A stretch of 64,000 nucleotides of DNA from an uncultured Salinicoccus sp. (GTDB lineage: Bacteria; Bacillota; Bacilli; Staphylococcales; Salinicoccaceae): positions 62,001-126,000 of the forward strand of contig CANLWV010000007.1 of the NCBI GenBank assembly GCA_947494965.1, in the 5' to 3' direction. Shown one piece after another: positions 47,501 to 57,477 of this stretch. The notes below the pieces were generated by a model that searched no databases, was not told the origin of the DNA, and saw only the letters and a program-made list of their open reading frames with translations. Each line of letters begins with the position of its first letter. Position 1 is the first letter of the stretch. The position numbers and the translations under genes were made by a program.

Positions 47501-47960
47501 GCTGGTTGAAATCCGGATTCGCTTTTTTATAATAGGTTTCCAAAACATTCGAAATGGCCTGCTCAAGCCTGATCTTCATTTCGACGTCACCCAATGTGCG
47601 CATATCAGGCGGCAGTCCGATTGCATTGTAGTGCATCTGGATAAGGTGCAGGCAGAAGCTGTGGAGCGTCTTGATATGGGCTTCTTTGAGCTTCAGGATT
47701 TCTGCATATATGGCTGGGTCGCGCTTATCCTGGTAGGCTGCCTGCAGTGCCGCCTCAATTTTATCTTTCATGTCACGGGCGCTCATATTGGTGAATGTCG
47801 CCACGAACACTTCATCAATGCTGTATTTCCCGCTGAGCACCTTACGGATGATGCGTTCGACGAGGACGGTCGTCTTACCGCTTCCGGCTGCCGCCGCCAC
47901 CAATACATCAGACCCCTCATATTCAATTGCCTCGAGCTGTCTATCCGTCCACTGGACCAT
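44511..47960 (-). CDS. addA: ATP-dependent helicase/nuclease subunit A
   Basis: The UvrD-type helicase and nuclease subunit of AddAB (RexAB), 1149 residues. AddAB resects double-strand breaks and loads RecA, pausing at Chi. Walker A AAAGSGKTTVLVERI is at ~22; helicase motif II MIDEYQDVN is at ~390. The C-terminal RecB-like nuclease has YVIIDYKTD (~1093). Its start overlaps the addB stop by 20 bases. Confidence 0.96.
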   Translation of the reverse strand: MVQWTDRQLEAIEYEGSDVLVAAAAGSGKTTVLVERIIRKVLSGKYSIDEVFVATFTNMSARDMKDKIEAALQAAYQDKRDPAIYAEILKLKEAHIKTLHSFCLHLIQMHYNAIGLPPDMRTLGDVEMKIRLEQAISNVLETYYKKANPDFNQLAMMLSSDKSNDGLQNTIRDLYHTAVASPDPRGYLEENLDQYQDEGYLGGILASHNHDVSLKLAALYPDIERLFEHYRTAVHTSIKETQVRDAFDGLETLEKSVRQAMETNRNGDPVELPPYMLKDGRSAFIRNIEDEDEKKRLLDVQNRVKKRYQEIRELPAYTFSLVKEELSPLNGIRNTLIEIALEVLERFQSEKRARNEMDFSDYEHYALAILGAEDGDIRRRYRAQFKEVMIDEYQDVNRVQEAIIQSLKSGDEQDGNLFMVGDVKQSIYKFRQADPSLFIEKAERFKNPGSGRLISLNHNFRSRGGVIDVTNDVFGRIMDKEVGEVDYDETHRLVQGNYLDAPPLASECHIIENAEGTGSDAEILHIAEIVRKLRKKGVDYQDIVILTRNTRDNEAYRKLLSAAELPVFVNNRSGYLDTLEIRTMISLLSIIDNPLQDDHLVGVMRLPMFDFSEDDIAEIRARSDEDYLYEAVLTYEGSAVVMKKIGILSEALEMFRSHARYMSVPELIDEIYAELNILEYFAGMRGGLTRRANLNGFIEKAMEFEKMSHLSLYDFIAYIHRMIQDGQDFGEENTVSDGDDTLRVMTIHASKGLEFGYVIYAGLHRQLNMMDLSRKAAVHPDAGIAFKRYMPKHQAVLPSIHSEVLRRMVRRERISEEMRLVYVALTRAVHQLIIPLVYKDERKDKFSYEGGMVHADDRLAIQNIRDLLAPVLDQIPSQTLEMAEIGEIKEVRQSKEHITLDDIEQLKTSGNQLLKERILYRYPDQAATRTVYKESVTEIKRRNETPPDDSAVIRHDRTPNLRAPNFRSSSMEAPVFGTMMHELMMHLLNRYDEISGMDKIEEGPLEDFMLDMIRVHTEEDPLITDAHRDKMMINMNRFMSDDDMRQLLDDSLEIYTETPFIMNQAAIGYSDFSSQMVQGIVDVLLEMEEGYVIIDYKTDRLRPGDEVDDLIDRYRTQMDIYRRSIMQALNKNVTVYLYFFEYGAVKIDD

Positions 47961-50900
47961 CTACGGCCACCTCGCTTTCAAATTCACCTATTGACTCTTC
48001 ATCATAGGCGCTGACTCTTATATCTTCACGGTTCATCAGGGCATCGATATGGCATGCCGACTTGAAGTCGCACATCTCACAAGGCAGCCGCCCGCCTTCC
48101 ATCTCCATCGGGGAGACGCGGACGTCACCGCTGTAGATTCTGTCGGTGGCCTCCCGGTACATCCCCAATACATGCGTCGCATAATGGGTGAACAGATGGG
48201 GACTCATATACCGGTGCCGGGTCCGCCCATTGATCTTCCCGTTCTTCGTAACTGATACAGGGAGATAGCGGCCGTACGCCTTGAAATCCTCAAACTCAGA
48301 CAGCATGCCCTGGATGCCGATGGAGTGCTCGTCGATGATGCCATCATATTCCGGGTGCTCGTTGATGAATACGCCGTCCGGGCGCATGCGCCTTCGGCGT
48401 TCCGTTTCGACCGTCTCGAGTGATGCCTCATCATCAAGCGCAATGAGCGGGTCCCGCACTGGGAAGAACAACATGCTGTTCGGCATTATCTTTTCCTTGC
48501 CGAAATGCTCAGGGCCATGCTTCATCAGCACGTACATATAGGTGATCATCTGAAGTTCAAGCCCGTTCAATATGCCTGCACGGGATATGCTCCTCGTACT
48601 CGACTTATAGTCGATCAGATTGACGTATGCAGCGTCCCCGATGTCATACATGTCGACGCGGTCGATCTTGCCGCGCAGGAGGATGCTGTAACCGTCATCC
48701 GACGTCAGCGTCACCGCTTCCATTTCACTGTCCCTGAAGCCGAACGACAGCTCCGCATCCTTTATATCGTATGACCCATGCGCCTCCATATCCTTCATGA
48801 AGAGCAGTAGGCGCATGATCGCATCCCCGGCGCGCTTTTTTAAGGACTGGTAATAGCCCGTACGCTCGAAGATGCCGTATTGGATCGCTTTGGAGAACCG
48901 TTCTATCCCGTGGTCCACGGCGCGTTCTATAGTCTCTTCTTCATGCAGCAGCGTATAGTCCAGCTGCTTCACGACGTCATACAGCACCTCGTGGTACAAG
49001 TTGCCGAGCTCAAGTGGCGCCACTTCATACGGCTTACGTATCCGGAGCTTCAGTCCATAGCGGCTGAAATGTTGGAATGGGCATCTGAAATACGATTCGA
49101 ACCTCGACACACTGGCTTTCATCTCAGTGGAGTAGAGCGCTTCTGCCGTCTCACGTGCCAGCGGTTCTGCCCGGTTGTCATGGGTGAGGTTACGCCTGAG
49201 GCGGGGATAGACATCATGCCAACGTTCCTCGGCCACTATCTGGTAGGCTTCAATCCACCCCCTGTACTCCGGCAGCGAAAGGAATGCTTGTGGCCCATCG
49301 ACCGGAGCGGTCATCATCTCACGCATCTTAAGATGCAGTAAGGGTTCCATGCTGTCGATCGAAGTGATCAGGCGGCTTGGTGCGAAGCGGTCGTATTCAT
49401 TGGTCTTCCGGTATTCATAGTGCCTGACACCTGTTTCTCCCGGCAGCAGTTCAGCCATGAAAGGGCTTATCTTGGTGCTGTCCCCTGACGGCAAAGTACT
49501 CGACCAGCTCAAATACAGCCCTTCAGTCGCCCGTGTCACGCCCAGGTAGAAGACGAAGCGCTCATCCTGCGCCAAAGTTCGGGAGCTCGGGGACAGTTCG
49601 ATATCGGCATGCTCAAACACCATTTTTTCTTCATCTGTAATGATGTCCGTGCTTGTCGTCTCACGTGGCATGACGTCACGGTTCAATCCGATCATGAAGA
49701 TGTACTTTTTGTTCTCCACCTTGGAGAGGTCGAGTGACCCCACCATCACCTGGTCGATGGTTGAAGGCAATAGACTGAACTCGGCATTCTTTAGGCCATC
49801 GATGAAAGTTTCATAGAAGATGGTGAAGGAGACTTCTTCATCATCAAAGACGACGTAGGCGTCATCGAGTAGGCGGATGAACATATTGTAGGCCTGTTCC
49901 GTCTCATCGCGCCTTCCGACTTCACCTGCCGCGTCAAGCTGTTCCATCTCATCAATCAGCCTGTCCGCGATTCCTTCATCAACGACGAAATCATAGATGA
50001 TGCCGATATAACCACGCACTGTATCCGCTTCCCTGAATGCCTGATACAGCGTTTCAAGCCGTGTCAGCATACGGTTCTTGAAGTCGATCATGCCAGCATG
50101 TTCTTCCCCTCTATCGACGCGCCGCACTCCAAAATCGGTGACTTCAGTCTGATAGCGGAAATGGTCGTCATCAAACAGTTGGGTCCCTTCGATGCCGCGT
50201 TCCAATATAAAGTTCTCAAGCAAGTCAACATAACCGCGCTCAGCATCTTCATGCAAATATCCGGCCTTCAGCACGTTCATGAAGGCAGACGCTTCATAGT
50301 GCTTCGTGTAGCACTCGAGCAGCCCCATCACAAACTGGATGAATGGATGCTTATACATTGGTATCTTGCGGTCTATATGGTAGGCGATATCGTAGCGCCT
50401 GAACACAGACTGGATGATTGGTTCGTAGTTAGGATCCCGGTGGAGCACACCTATATCGCTATAGGCCGCTTTCCCCTGAAAGACGAGATCCTCTATTTCA
50501 CGCGCCACATCATTGACTTCTTCAATCACCGTCGGTGCTTCGGTAAAGATGACACCGTCATAGTCGAACATCTTCTGATCCTGATCGAAGTAGCGTTCCA
50601 TCTGGATCAGTCCGGCCTTATCCGAGCGCCTGAACGCTTCACCGAAGTGCGTAAAATCAAGCTTGTCATCCCCCATGTAGTAGCGTAGGCGCTCGATCAC
50701 CGCATCAGTTTTCCGGAAAAGCTGTTTGTTCGCGCCTTCGTGTGTAAGCAGCAGATTGATCGTCCGCACCCTTGTCTCAAGCGCCTGGATCAGCGCAAAC
50801 TCACTCTCCGTAAAGTTATGGAAGCCATCTATATAGATGACGGCATCTTCAAGTGACCGGATCGGCACATCTGAATACAACAACTCGATGAATTGATCCG

Positions 50901-51444
50901 CTATGTTGATATCCTCTATCTGGAGTTCGGTGATGCGGTCTTCCCATCTGCGGTAGATCATCTCCAAGTCGTGCATCTTATCGGCGACACGGCCGGCCGG
51001 CGCATCTATCCGCTCGAAATCATCAGGCACCACCCGGTAGGCCCGCAATTCACTCAGCATATCCAAAACCTTATCCGAAAACTTTATGTACTGTGCGCTG
51101 TTTTTATAGAAGCGGAGCGTCTGCTTCATCTCATTCATCATCTTGTGCAGCAGCATGATGTGCCCGCCTGCCGATAGCGCATCACGCGTCGAATGCCCCG
51201 TTTCATTAAACACATGCCACATGAGCCGGTTGAAGCTGAAGACAGCTGTACGCAGGCTGCCGACGCCTGGATTCTCCGCTGTCGGATTGGTGATGATGTT
51301 CTCATACCGCAATGTGTTCTGGGTCGGTGTCACTATATATATGCTGGAGCCAAGAGGCGCCTTCTCCGTAATCTGGCCGATTTCATCGAACATCTGCCTG
51401 GTCTTCCCTGTACCGCTCACTCCAGTCCAAATATTGATTCCCAT
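47941..51444 (-). CDS. addB: ATP-dependent helicase/nuclease subunit B
   Basis: The 1167-residue partner of AddA, with an inactivated helicase core that recognises Chi and a second nuclease domain. The N-terminal nucleotide site GVSGTGKT (~8-15) is intact. The C-terminal nuclease has LIDYKSS (~965), and a cysteine set (FRCPFQHFSRY ~793, plus CEMCDFKSAC near the end) that holds a 4Fe-4S cluster in this family. GGAG precedes the ATG. Leads the addB-addA-DUF418 unit. Confidence 0.95.
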   Translation of the reverse strand: MGINIWTGVSGTGKTRQMFDEIGQITEKAPLGSSIYIVTPTQNTLRYENIITNPTAENPGVGSLRTAVFSFNRLMWHVFNETGHSTRDALSAGGHIMLLHKMMNEMKQTLRFYKNSAQYIKFSDKVLDMLSELRAYRVVPDDFERIDAPAGRVADKMHDLEMIYRRWEDRITELQIEDINIADQFIELLYSDVPIRSLEDAVIYIDGFHNFTESEFALIQALETRVRTINLLLTHEGANKQLFRKTDAVIERLRYYMGDDKLDFTHFGEAFRRSDKAGLIQMERYFDQDQKMFDYDGVIFTEAPTVIEEVNDVAREIEDLVFQGKAAYSDIGVLHRDPNYEPIIQSVFRRYDIAYHIDRKIPMYKHPFIQFVMGLLECYTKHYEASAFMNVLKAGYLHEDAERGYVDLLENFILERGIEGTQLFDDDHFRYQTEVTDFGVRRVDRGEEHAGMIDFKNRMLTRLETLYQAFREADTVRGYIGIIYDFVVDEGIADRLIDEMEQLDAAGEVGRRDETEQAYNMFIRLLDDAYVVFDDEEVSFTIFYETFIDGLKNAEFSLLPSTIDQVMVGSLDLSKVENKKYIFMIGLNRDVMPRETTSTDIITDEEKMVFEHADIELSPSSRTLAQDERFVFYLGVTRATEGLYLSWSSTLPSGDSTKISPFMAELLPGETGVRHYEYRKTNEYDRFAPSRLITSIDSMEPLLHLKMREMMTAPVDGPQAFLSLPEYRGWIEAYQIVAEERWHDVYPRLRRNLTHDNRAEPLARETAEALYSTEMKASVSRFESYFRCPFQHFSRYGLKLRIRKPYEVAPLELGNLYHEVLYDVVKQLDYTLLHEEETIERAVDHGIERFSKAIQYGIFERTGYYQSLKKRAGDAIMRLLLFMKDMEAHGSYDIKDAELSFGFRDSEMEAVTLTSDDGYSILLRGKIDRVDMYDIGDAAYVNLIDYKSSTRSISRAGILNGLELQMITYMYVLMKHGPEHFGKEKIMPNSMLFFPVRDPLIALDDEASLETVETERRRRMRPDGVFINEHPEYDGIIDEHSIGIQGMLSEFEDFKAYGRYLPVSVTKNGKINGRTRHRYMSPHLFTHYATHVLGMYREATDRIYSGDVRVSPMEMEGGRLPCEMCDFKSACHIDALMNREDIRVSAYDEESIGEFESEVAVDGPVDG

Positions 51445-51466
51445 ATATTCACTCCTTCAAGTAGAC

Positions 51467-51490
51467 AAAAGACACCCGAATAAGGGTGCC
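51467..51490 (-). terminator. Probable spsB terminator
   Basis: GACACCC and GGGTGCC form a short stem with one imperfect pair, followed on the minus strand by TTTTGT. It is just upstream of addB and may be partial. Confidence 0.5.
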
Positions 51491-51492
51491 CA

Positions 51493-52026
51493 TCAATCGA
51501 AATTGGTACCAAACCTGTTCAGTGGCCAAAAACGCAACTGCACTTCACCTATAATCTGTTCCCTATCCACCATGCCGAAGTCCCGGCTGTCACGGCTGAT
51601 GGGACGATTATCCCCGAGTACAAGGAATTGATCTTCCGGAATCTCTCCATCTTCAACTCCAAGATCGGAAAGTGTAAAATTATCCATATAGGAATCCCCG
51701 GTATTCACCACATAGTCCTCTTCAAGAGGCTCCCCATTTACATATACTTGCTTGTCTTCCATCTTCACCGTATCCCCCGGTGTACCGATGACCCTTTTGA
51801 CATAGGCTGGCCCCGCCTCAGAATTGAAGACGACCACATCCCCTGTTTCATATCCACCGAAGTATTCCACGATTTTATTGGCTACGACCCTATCTCCATC
51901 TTCGAATGTCGGATCCATACTCAGGCCATCGACCGAGTAGGATACGAAAAGAAAGGATCGGATCAGAACAATCAGGACGACTGAGACGAGGATGGCCATC
52001 AGCCATTCTCCAACTTCCTTCTTCAT
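51493..52026 (-). CDS. spsB: Type I signal peptidase
   Basis: A membrane-anchored peptidase of 177 residues that releases exported proteins from their signal peptides. One N-terminal helix (~10-28), catalytic Ser36 (SMDPT) and Lys77 (YVKRVIGTPGD) are at the same numbers as in S. aureus SpsB. Box E reads LGDNRPISRDSRDFG. In S. aureus an inactive paralogue, spsA, stands beside it; here the neighbour is instead a VTT-family gene. Confidence 0.96.
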   Translation of the reverse strand: MKKEVGEWLMAILVSVVLIVLIRSFLFVSYSVDGLSMDPTFEDGDRVVANKIVEYFGGYETGDVVVFNSEAGPAYVKRVIGTPGDTVKMEDKQVYVNGEPLEEDYVVNTGDSYMDNFTLSDLGVEDGEIPEDQFLVLGDNRPISRDSRDFGMVDREQIIGEVQLRFWPLNRFGTNFD

Positions 52027-52037
52027 CCGCTTCCCTC

Positions 52038-52643
52038 CTATTTCTCCAGTTTACTATTGATATACCTCTGGTACCATTTTGAAAAGAAATACAGCACCAC
52101 AAGGAAAATGATTGACAGCGTCAACTGCAGCGGCGAAGTGAAGAATGATGTAATATCATATCCGACGATGGACATCAGCAGTATCATAATCGCCTTGGAC
52201 ACTAGCAATATATATAAGTATACGACTTTTCTTATGTTCGATAAAGCGGCTATAAGATTGATGACTGAACTTGGCGTAAAAGGCAGGGACAGGAGGATCA
52301 GCAAAAAGGAGAACCCCTTCAGGTCGATGAATTCAAGCATCCCCTCCAACCGTTTATGCCTGTGGATATACTTCTGGGCAGGCGCACGGAGAAAATAACG
52401 GATCGTCAGAAAGACAAGGTAACTGCCACCGACCGTCCCCGAGTAGCTGAGGAGGAAGCCGATTATGAAACCGTAGGAATTGATGTTGATGATGACAATC
52501 GCAAAAAGCGGCAGGAACGGCAGGAACGACTCGATCAGTGTCAGAACGAACCCGACTAGCGGTCCGAGTGCTTCCACTTCAGCAAACAGGGATTCCAGGC
52601 CTTCCTGGGTGGTCAAATTCTTGAGTAGGGCTTCGAGTTCCAA
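52038..52643 (-). CDS. VTT/TVP38 (DedA-like) family membrane protein
   Basis: 201 residues, with membrane helices and re-entrant segments typical of the VTT domain. Examples are the proline-rich FLPFLPLFAIVIIN (~42-55), LLSYSGTVGGSYLVFLTIRYF (~64) and LLSLPFTPSSVINLIAAL (~116). Relatives act as lipid scramblases or in envelope homeostasis; the role here is unknown. Translation appears to start at TTG 52643 with CGAGG upstream. It is 11 bases ahead of spsB, so probably co-transcribed. Confidence 0.82.
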   Translation of the reverse strand: MELEALLKNLTTQEGLESLFAEVEALGPLVGFVLTLIESFLPFLPLFAIVIININSYGFIIGFLLSYSGTVGGSYLVFLTIRYFLRAPAQKYIHRHKRLEGMLEFIDLKGFSFLLILLSLPFTPSSVINLIAALSNIRKVVYLYILLVSKAIMILLMSIVGYDITSFFTSPLQLTLSIIFLVVLYFFSKWYQRYINSKLEK

Positions 52644-52660
52644 TACGCATAACCTCGCAC

Positions 52661-52696
52661 ATTTAATAAAGGCTATATTACCTTGTAATATAGCCT
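52661..52696 (-). terminator. pgi terminator
   Basis: GGCTATATTA (52671-52680) and TAATATAGCC (52686-52695) form a ten-base-pair stem; the minus-strand tail TTTATTAAAT is only moderately T-rich. Confidence 0.65.
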
Positions 52697-52720
52697 GATC
52701 TTCCCTTAATTATATAGTTT

Positions 52721-54043
52721 TTATCGGAGTCTGTCATTCAATTGTTCTCTCAATGAATCATAACCTGATTTGCCGAGCAGCGCGAACATGTTCTGCTTGT
52801 ATGCTTCAACACCTGGTTGGTTGAACGGGTTGACCCCAAGAAGGTAGCCGCTCATCGCACACGCCATCTCGAAGAAGTACACCATGCTGCCGAACGTATA
52901 GGCATCAAGGCGAGGCACTTCCACCATCATATTCGGCACGCCGCCGTCGACGTGGGCCAGGATGGTCCCGCGCATCGCCTGACGATTGACTTCATCGACG
53001 GTCATGCCTGCGAGATAGTTCAGGCCATCAAGGTCCTGGGATTCTTCTTCGATGGTCAGTTCGCTGAGGGGAGTCCCGATGCTTATGACGGTCTCCATGA
53101 GCGTGCGCCGGCCTTCTTGGATATATTGTCCCAATGAGTGCAGATCAGTGGTGAAGTTGGCACTGTGCGGCAATATGCCTTTGTTGTCCTTCCCTTCACT
53201 TTCACCGAACAGCTGCTTCCACCATTCCGCAAAATACTTGAGCCGCTCATCATAGTTGATCAGCATCTCCACAGTGTAGCCTTTGTCGTAGAGGGCATTC
53301 CTGACCACAGCATATTGGTATGCAGGGTTCTTTTCGAGCGCCGGTTCAGCCAGTTCCTCCATGGCATCGGCAGCGCCCTGCATCATGACATCGATGTCTA
53401 TGCCTGAAGCGGCGATCGGCAGCAGTCCGACTGCAGACAATACCGAGTATCTGCCACCGACATCATCCGGGACGACGAACATTTCATAGCCTTCTTCACG
53501 GGCGAGTGTATTCAAGGCGCCCTTCTCCTTATCCGTAGTGACATAGATGCGGCCCTTTGCGTCATCATGTTTTTCCTCAAGGAGCTGCTTGAAGATGCGG
53601 AAGGCGATTGCCGGTTCCGTCGTCGTGCCTGATTTGCTGATGACGTTGATCGAGAAATCCTTGTCTTCGAGATAGGTCTTCAATTCATTCATGTAGTGGC
53701 TGGACAAGTGGTGGCCGGCAAATATAATTTCCGTCCCTTCATGTGAGAATGTCGGTTTCAACATTTCAATTGCAGCTTTGGAACCCAAGTATGAGCCGCC
53801 GATGCCGATTACGAGCAGGACGTCGGAATCCTTCCGGATCTTCTCGGCAGACGCTTTGATGCGTGAAAATTCTTCCTTGTCGTAGTCTTTCGGCAGCCCG
53901 ACCCAGCCGAGGAAGTCACTGCCCGCCCCCGTCTTGTCATGGATCATCTCATGCGCTTTTGAGACGAAAGGGGAAAGATTCTCAATTTCTTCCTGGTTCA
54001 TGAACCCTGCAGCATTGGAATAGTCAAATTTGATATGTGTCAT
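52721..54043 (-). CDS. pgi: Glucose-6-phosphate isomerase
   Basis: Interconverts glucose-6-phosphate and fructose-6-phosphate in glycolysis. It is 440 residues, typical of the short Bacillales form. [18 protein letters not shown] (~79-96), the sugar-phosphate loop [12 protein letters not shown] (~135) and the late PGI signature [18 protein letters not shown] are intact. GGAGG precedes the ATG. A single gene with its own terminator. Confidence 0.97.
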   Translation of the reverse strand: MTHIKFDYSNAAGFMNQEEIENLSPFVSKAHEMIHDKTGAGSDFLGWVGLPKDYDKEEFSRIKASAEKIRKDSDVLLVIGIGGSYLGSKAAIEMLKPTFSHEGTEIIFAGHHLSSHYMNELKTYLEDKDFSINVISKSGTTTEPAIAFRIFKQLLEEKHDDAKGRIYVTTDKEKGALNTLAREEGYEMFVVPDDVGGRYSVLSAVGLLPIAASGIDIDVMMQGAADAMEELAEPALEKNPAYQYAVVRNALYDKGYTVEMLINYDERLKYFAEWWKQLFGESEGKDNKGILPHSANFTTDLHSLGQYIQEGRRTLMETVISIGTPLSELTIEEESQDLDGLNYLAGMTVDEVNRQAMRGTILAHVDGGVPNMMVEVPRLDAYTFGSMVYFFEMACAMSGYLLGVNPFNQPGVEAYKQNMFALLGKSGYDSLREQLNDRLR

Positions 54044-54102
54044 AGTAGCCTCCAGAATATTTTATCCTTCGCTACTATTGTAGATAAAACACAGCGCGCT
54101 TT

Positions 54103-54903
54103 TCAATCAATTTGTCGCACCTTTTCGATTCCGGCACTTTCAGGGATCAGGTCGGCTATCTTTTCGGCCTGCCCGGCATGCAGGAGTTCGACGATCCGGC
54201 TGCCGACTATGACACCATCGCAATGCGCACCGATCTCTCTAGCCTGCTCCCGCGTCTTGATGCCGAAGCCGGCACACACAGGGACCGGACTCACCTGCCG
54301 CACAGCCTCCAGATGCGCACCCAATGAGTCATCGAAGCCGTCCCTGACACCGGTTGTACCATTGACCGTAACGGCATAGACGAAGCCTTCCGCCGTCTTG
54401 AGCACCTCTTCCATGCGTGCTTTTGAACTGGTCAGCGTGACGAAGCGGATCAGTGCAATGTCCACATCCTTCAATGGAACTTCGAATTCTGCCGATTCCT
54501 CATAGGGCACGTCCGGAATGATCACTCCTGAGATGCCCGCTTCTTTACACAGCACGGCGAAATTCCCGACCCCAAGCCGCAATACCGGATTCGCATAGGT
54601 CATGATGACGATTGGAATGTTTATCTCATCCTTGAAGCCTGCAACTGCCGTAAGCACTTCCTTCAACGTGACACCTTCGGCCAATGCCCGCTTTCCGGCT
54701 TCCTGTATCGCCGGACCGTCCGCCACCGGGTCGGAGAAGGGGATGCCGAGCTCAACGATGGATACACCAGCCGATTCGAGCTGCAGTATCTGATCTTTAA
54801 GATTCAGCAGCCCACCGTCTCCAGCCATGATATACGCGATGAACGCCTTATCCCCGGCCGCTTCCAGATTTTCGAATTGTTGTGCGATGCTTTTTCTGCC
54901 CAT
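54103..54903 (-). CDS. trpA: Tryptophan synthase alpha chain
   Basis: Splits indole-3-glycerol phosphate to indole, which passes to TrpB. 266 residues, with catalytic Glu51 and Asp62 in ELGIPFSDPVADGP. Its ATG overlaps the trpB stop by one base (TAATG). Last gene of trpDCFBA; no strong terminator is visible before pgi. Confidence 0.96.
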   Translation of the reverse strand: MGRKSIAQQFENLEAAGDKAFIAYIMAGDGGLLNLKDQILQLESAGVSIVELGIPFSDPVADGPAIQEAGKRALAEGVTLKEVLTAVAGFKDEINIPIVIMTYANPVLRLGVGNFAVLCKEAGISGVIIPDVPYEESAEFEVPLKDVDIALIRFVTLTSSKARMEEVLKTAEGFVYAVTVNGTTGVRDGFDDSLGAHLEAVRQVSPVPVCAGFGIKTREQAREIGAHCDGVIVGSRIVELLHAGQAEKIADLIPESAGIEKVRQID

Positions 54904-56105
54904 TAGGCTTCACCCTCCTGACGTGCTTTGATTTCCGCTACATCCTTGTCGCCACGCCCGGATAGGCAGATGACGAGGATTTCATCACCGGTCATCTGAC
55001 CGGCCATCTTGATTGCATGTGCGACCGCATGGGCACTCTCAAGTGCCGGTATGATCCCTTCTTTATGGGATAGTATCTTGAACGCCTCCAGTGCTTCCCC
55101 GTCCGTGATATGTGCATATTCTGCACGGCCGATCTCCTTCAGATGGCTATGCTCGGGTCCGATGCCGGGATAGTCGAGGCCTGCTGAAATGGAATAGGCC
55201 TCCTGCACCTGACCCGCTTCATTCTGGAGCAGGTGCATCTTGGCACCATGCAGGATGCCGACACTGCCTTCGTTCAGGGAAGCCGCATGGCGGTCCGTAT
55301 CTATGCCGTCACCGGATGCTTCCACACCAACAAGGCGGACGCCTTCATCGTCTATGAATGGATGGAACATGCCGATTGCGTTGCTCCCCCCACCGATGCA
55401 CGCCACTATGGCATCAGGCAGGCGCGCTTCCTTATCCAGCATCTGACGCTTCGTCTCCTTGCCGATTACAGACTGCAGGTCACGCACGATCATCGGGAAT
55501 GGGTGCGGCCCCATCGCTGAACCTAAGACGTAATGGGTATCCTCTACATTGGCGACCCAGTATCTGAGCGCTTCGTTGACCGCATCTTTAAGCGTTCCCC
55601 TGCCCTGATCGACACTGACGACCCGGGCACCGAGCAGTTCCATGCGGAAGACGTTCGGTTCCTGGCGCCGTATATCTTCTTTGCCCATGAAAATGACACA
55701 ATCCAGATCAAGTAGTGCACAGACAGTCGCCGTGGCGACACCGTGCTGGCCAGCGCCCGTTTCTGCAACCACCTTCTTTTTGCCCATCCTTCTGGCAAGC
55801 AATGCCTGGCCGATCGTGTTGTTGATCTTGTGTGCCCCGGTGTGGTTGAGGTCTTCGCGTTTAAGGTAGATCTTCGCCCCGCCCGCATATTCCGATAGCC
55901 TTGCGGCATGATAGAGCGGCGATTCCCGCCCTACATAGTTTTCCAGGTAATGATTCAGTTCTTCACGGAATGCTTCATCATGTTGCGCATCCTCATAGGC
56001 TTCCGTCAATTCTTTGAGCGCGTGCATAAGGGTCTCCGGCACATAGCGGCCGCCGTATTCTCCGTAGTGGCCGTCAGCATCGGGCTGAGTATAGATTTTT
56101 TCCAC
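54903..56105 (-). CDS. trpB: Tryptophan synthase beta chain
   Basis: A PLP enzyme of 400 residues that joins indole and serine. The PLP lysine is in HTGAHKINN (~Lys93), with [12 protein letters not shown] and the phosphate-binding [10 protein letters not shown]. The frame overlaps the end of trpF. I favour the GTG at 56105, because GGTGGAG lies six bases before it; an in-frame GTG at 56117 overlaps that site and would add four residues. Confidence 0.95.
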   Translation of the reverse strand: MEKIYTQPDADGHYGEYGGRYVPETLMHALKELTEAYEDAQHDEAFREELNHYLENYVGRESPLYHAARLSEYAGGAKIYLKREDLNHTGAHKINNTIGQALLARRMGKKKVVAETGAGQHGVATATVCALLDLDCVIFMGKEDIRRQEPNVFRMELLGARVVSVDQGRGTLKDAVNEALRYWVANVEDTHYVLGSAMGPHPFPMIVRDLQSVIGKETKRQMLDKEARLPDAIVACIGGGSNAIGMFHPFIDDEGVRLVGVEASGDGIDTDRHAASLNEGSVGILHGAKMHLLQNEAGQVQEAYSISAGLDYPGIGPEHSHLKEIGRAEYAHITDGEALEAFKILSHKEGIIPALESAHAVAHAIKMAGQMTGDEILVICLSGRGDKDVAEIKARQEGEA

Positions 56106-56712
56106 TTTCCTCTCCACCTTTCATTGTTCTGATCAATTCAAATATCTTATCTTTGTCCTTCACGCCATGTGCCTCGACGCCACTCGACACATCGACAGCT
56201 GCAGGTGCAACCAGATGTTTTGCTTCCCTGATGTTGCCTGCATTGATGCCACCGGCCAGCACCAGACGGGAATGGTCGAGTGCCTTATCCTCGAGTGCCG
56301 ACCAGTCAAACCGCCGTCCGCTGCCACCGCGGTATTCCGCCGGTGGACTGTCGATGAGTATGTGACGGGCATCGTACCGGAACATTTCCGCAATGGGCAT
56401 GCTGCCGATGGAAAACGCTTTGATCACCGGCATTTTCAAGCCTGCCGTATATGCGCGCGACTCATCCCCATGCAACTGTACATAATCGAGGCCCACCGTC
56501 TGATGGACATGTTCGACATCTTCAGCCGGCGCATTGACAAAGACCCCCACACATTCGACTTTCCCTCTAACTGCTTCCGCCATGCTTTTGGCCGTGTTAA
56601 TGTCGACCTTCCGGGTACTTGGCGCAAATACGAACCCGATCATATCGGCCCCTGCTTCTGCAGCCCATCTGGCTGCTTCGACCGTCTGGATGCCGCATAT
56701 CTTGATCTTCAT
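56074..56712 (-). CDS. trpF: Phosphoribosylanthranilate isomerase
   Basis: A TIM-barrel enzyme of 212 residues with KICGIQ at the start (catalytic Cys4), VGVFVN (~56), the C-terminal LAGGINAGN and [11 protein letters not shown] phosphate loop. Directly follows trpC (adjacent codons) and overlaps trpB by about 30 bases. Confidence 0.95.
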   Translation of the reverse strand: MKIKICGIQTVEAARWAAEAGADMIGFVFAPSTRKVDINTAKSMAEAVRGKVECVGVFVNAPAEDVEHVHQTVGLDYVQLHGDESRAYTAGLKMPVIKAFSIGSMPIAEMFRYDARHILIDSPPAEYRGGSGRRFDWSALEDKALDHSRLVLAGGINAGNIREAKHLVAPAAVDVSSGVEAHGVKDKDKIFELIRTMKGGEESGKNLYSARC

Positions 56713-57477
56713 CTACAGCACCCCTTTTAAGGAGCGGATCGTTGTGGTCGGGTCTTCTGCGGCCATCAACGTCTCCCCAACGAGCAGTGCTGCGGCACCG
56801 GCCACCTGCATCCGCCTGCCGTCTTCTGTTGTACGGATGCCGCTCTCGGCAATGAAGTGCACCGGATGATGGCCATATGCTTCAAGCAGTTTTTCTGTAT
56901 TGCCCAAATCCACTTCAAATGTCTTCAGGTTGCGGCTGTTGATGCCGATAAGTGCGGGATGAATCTTCAGTGCGCGCTCCATTTCATCTGCAGTATGCAC
57001 TTCCACTATGCATTCAAGCCCATAGCTGGAGGCATATGCGAACAGTCGCGCCAGCGCTTCATCATCCAACGCTGCCACGATCAGAAGGATGACATCCGCT
57101 CCATGCCGGCATGCCCGATCGATCTGCCGCTCGTCTATGATGAAATCCTTGTTCAGTACAGGCAGCCCGACTACTTTCCGGACCGCTTCAAGATCGGCCA
57201 TTGACCCTTTGAAATATTTGTCATCGGTCAATACTGAAATGGCGTCAGCACCGCCTGCTGCATATTTCTCTGCTTGTTCATCAGGCTCCATTCCAATGTT
57301 GATGTCCCCCTTCGACGGAGAGGCCCGCTTCACTTCCCCGATGATGCCCATCGTCCCGGCGGCGTCAAGACGATCCTTCAAGGAGGCGGGCGTTCTGTCC
57401 GATACCTCTTCCTCGGCGGGGAGCTGTGTCACTTCCTGCCGTTTATATGCAATGATGTCATCTAATATTGTAGTCAT
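56713..57477 (-). CDS. trpC: Indole-3-glycerol phosphate synthase
   Basis: 254 residues that close the indole ring. The catalytic EVKRASPSKGDI (~48-59), the lysine-containing VLNKDFIIDE (~107) and FIAESGIRTTEDG (~209) are all present. It starts at the base after the trpD stop, so tightly coupled. Confidence 0.96.
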   Translation of the reverse strand: MTTILDDIIAYKRQEVTQLPAEEEVSDRTPASLKDRLDAAGTMGIIGEVKRASPSKGDINIGMEPDEQAEKYAAGGADAISVLTDDKYFKGSMADLEAVRKVVGLPVLNKDFIIDERQIDRACRHGADVILLIVAALDDEALARLFAYASSYGLECIVEVHTADEMERALKIHPALIGINSRNLKTFEVDLGNTEKLLEAYGHHPVHFIAESGIRTTEDGRRMQVAGAAALLVGETLMAAEDPTTTIRSLKGVL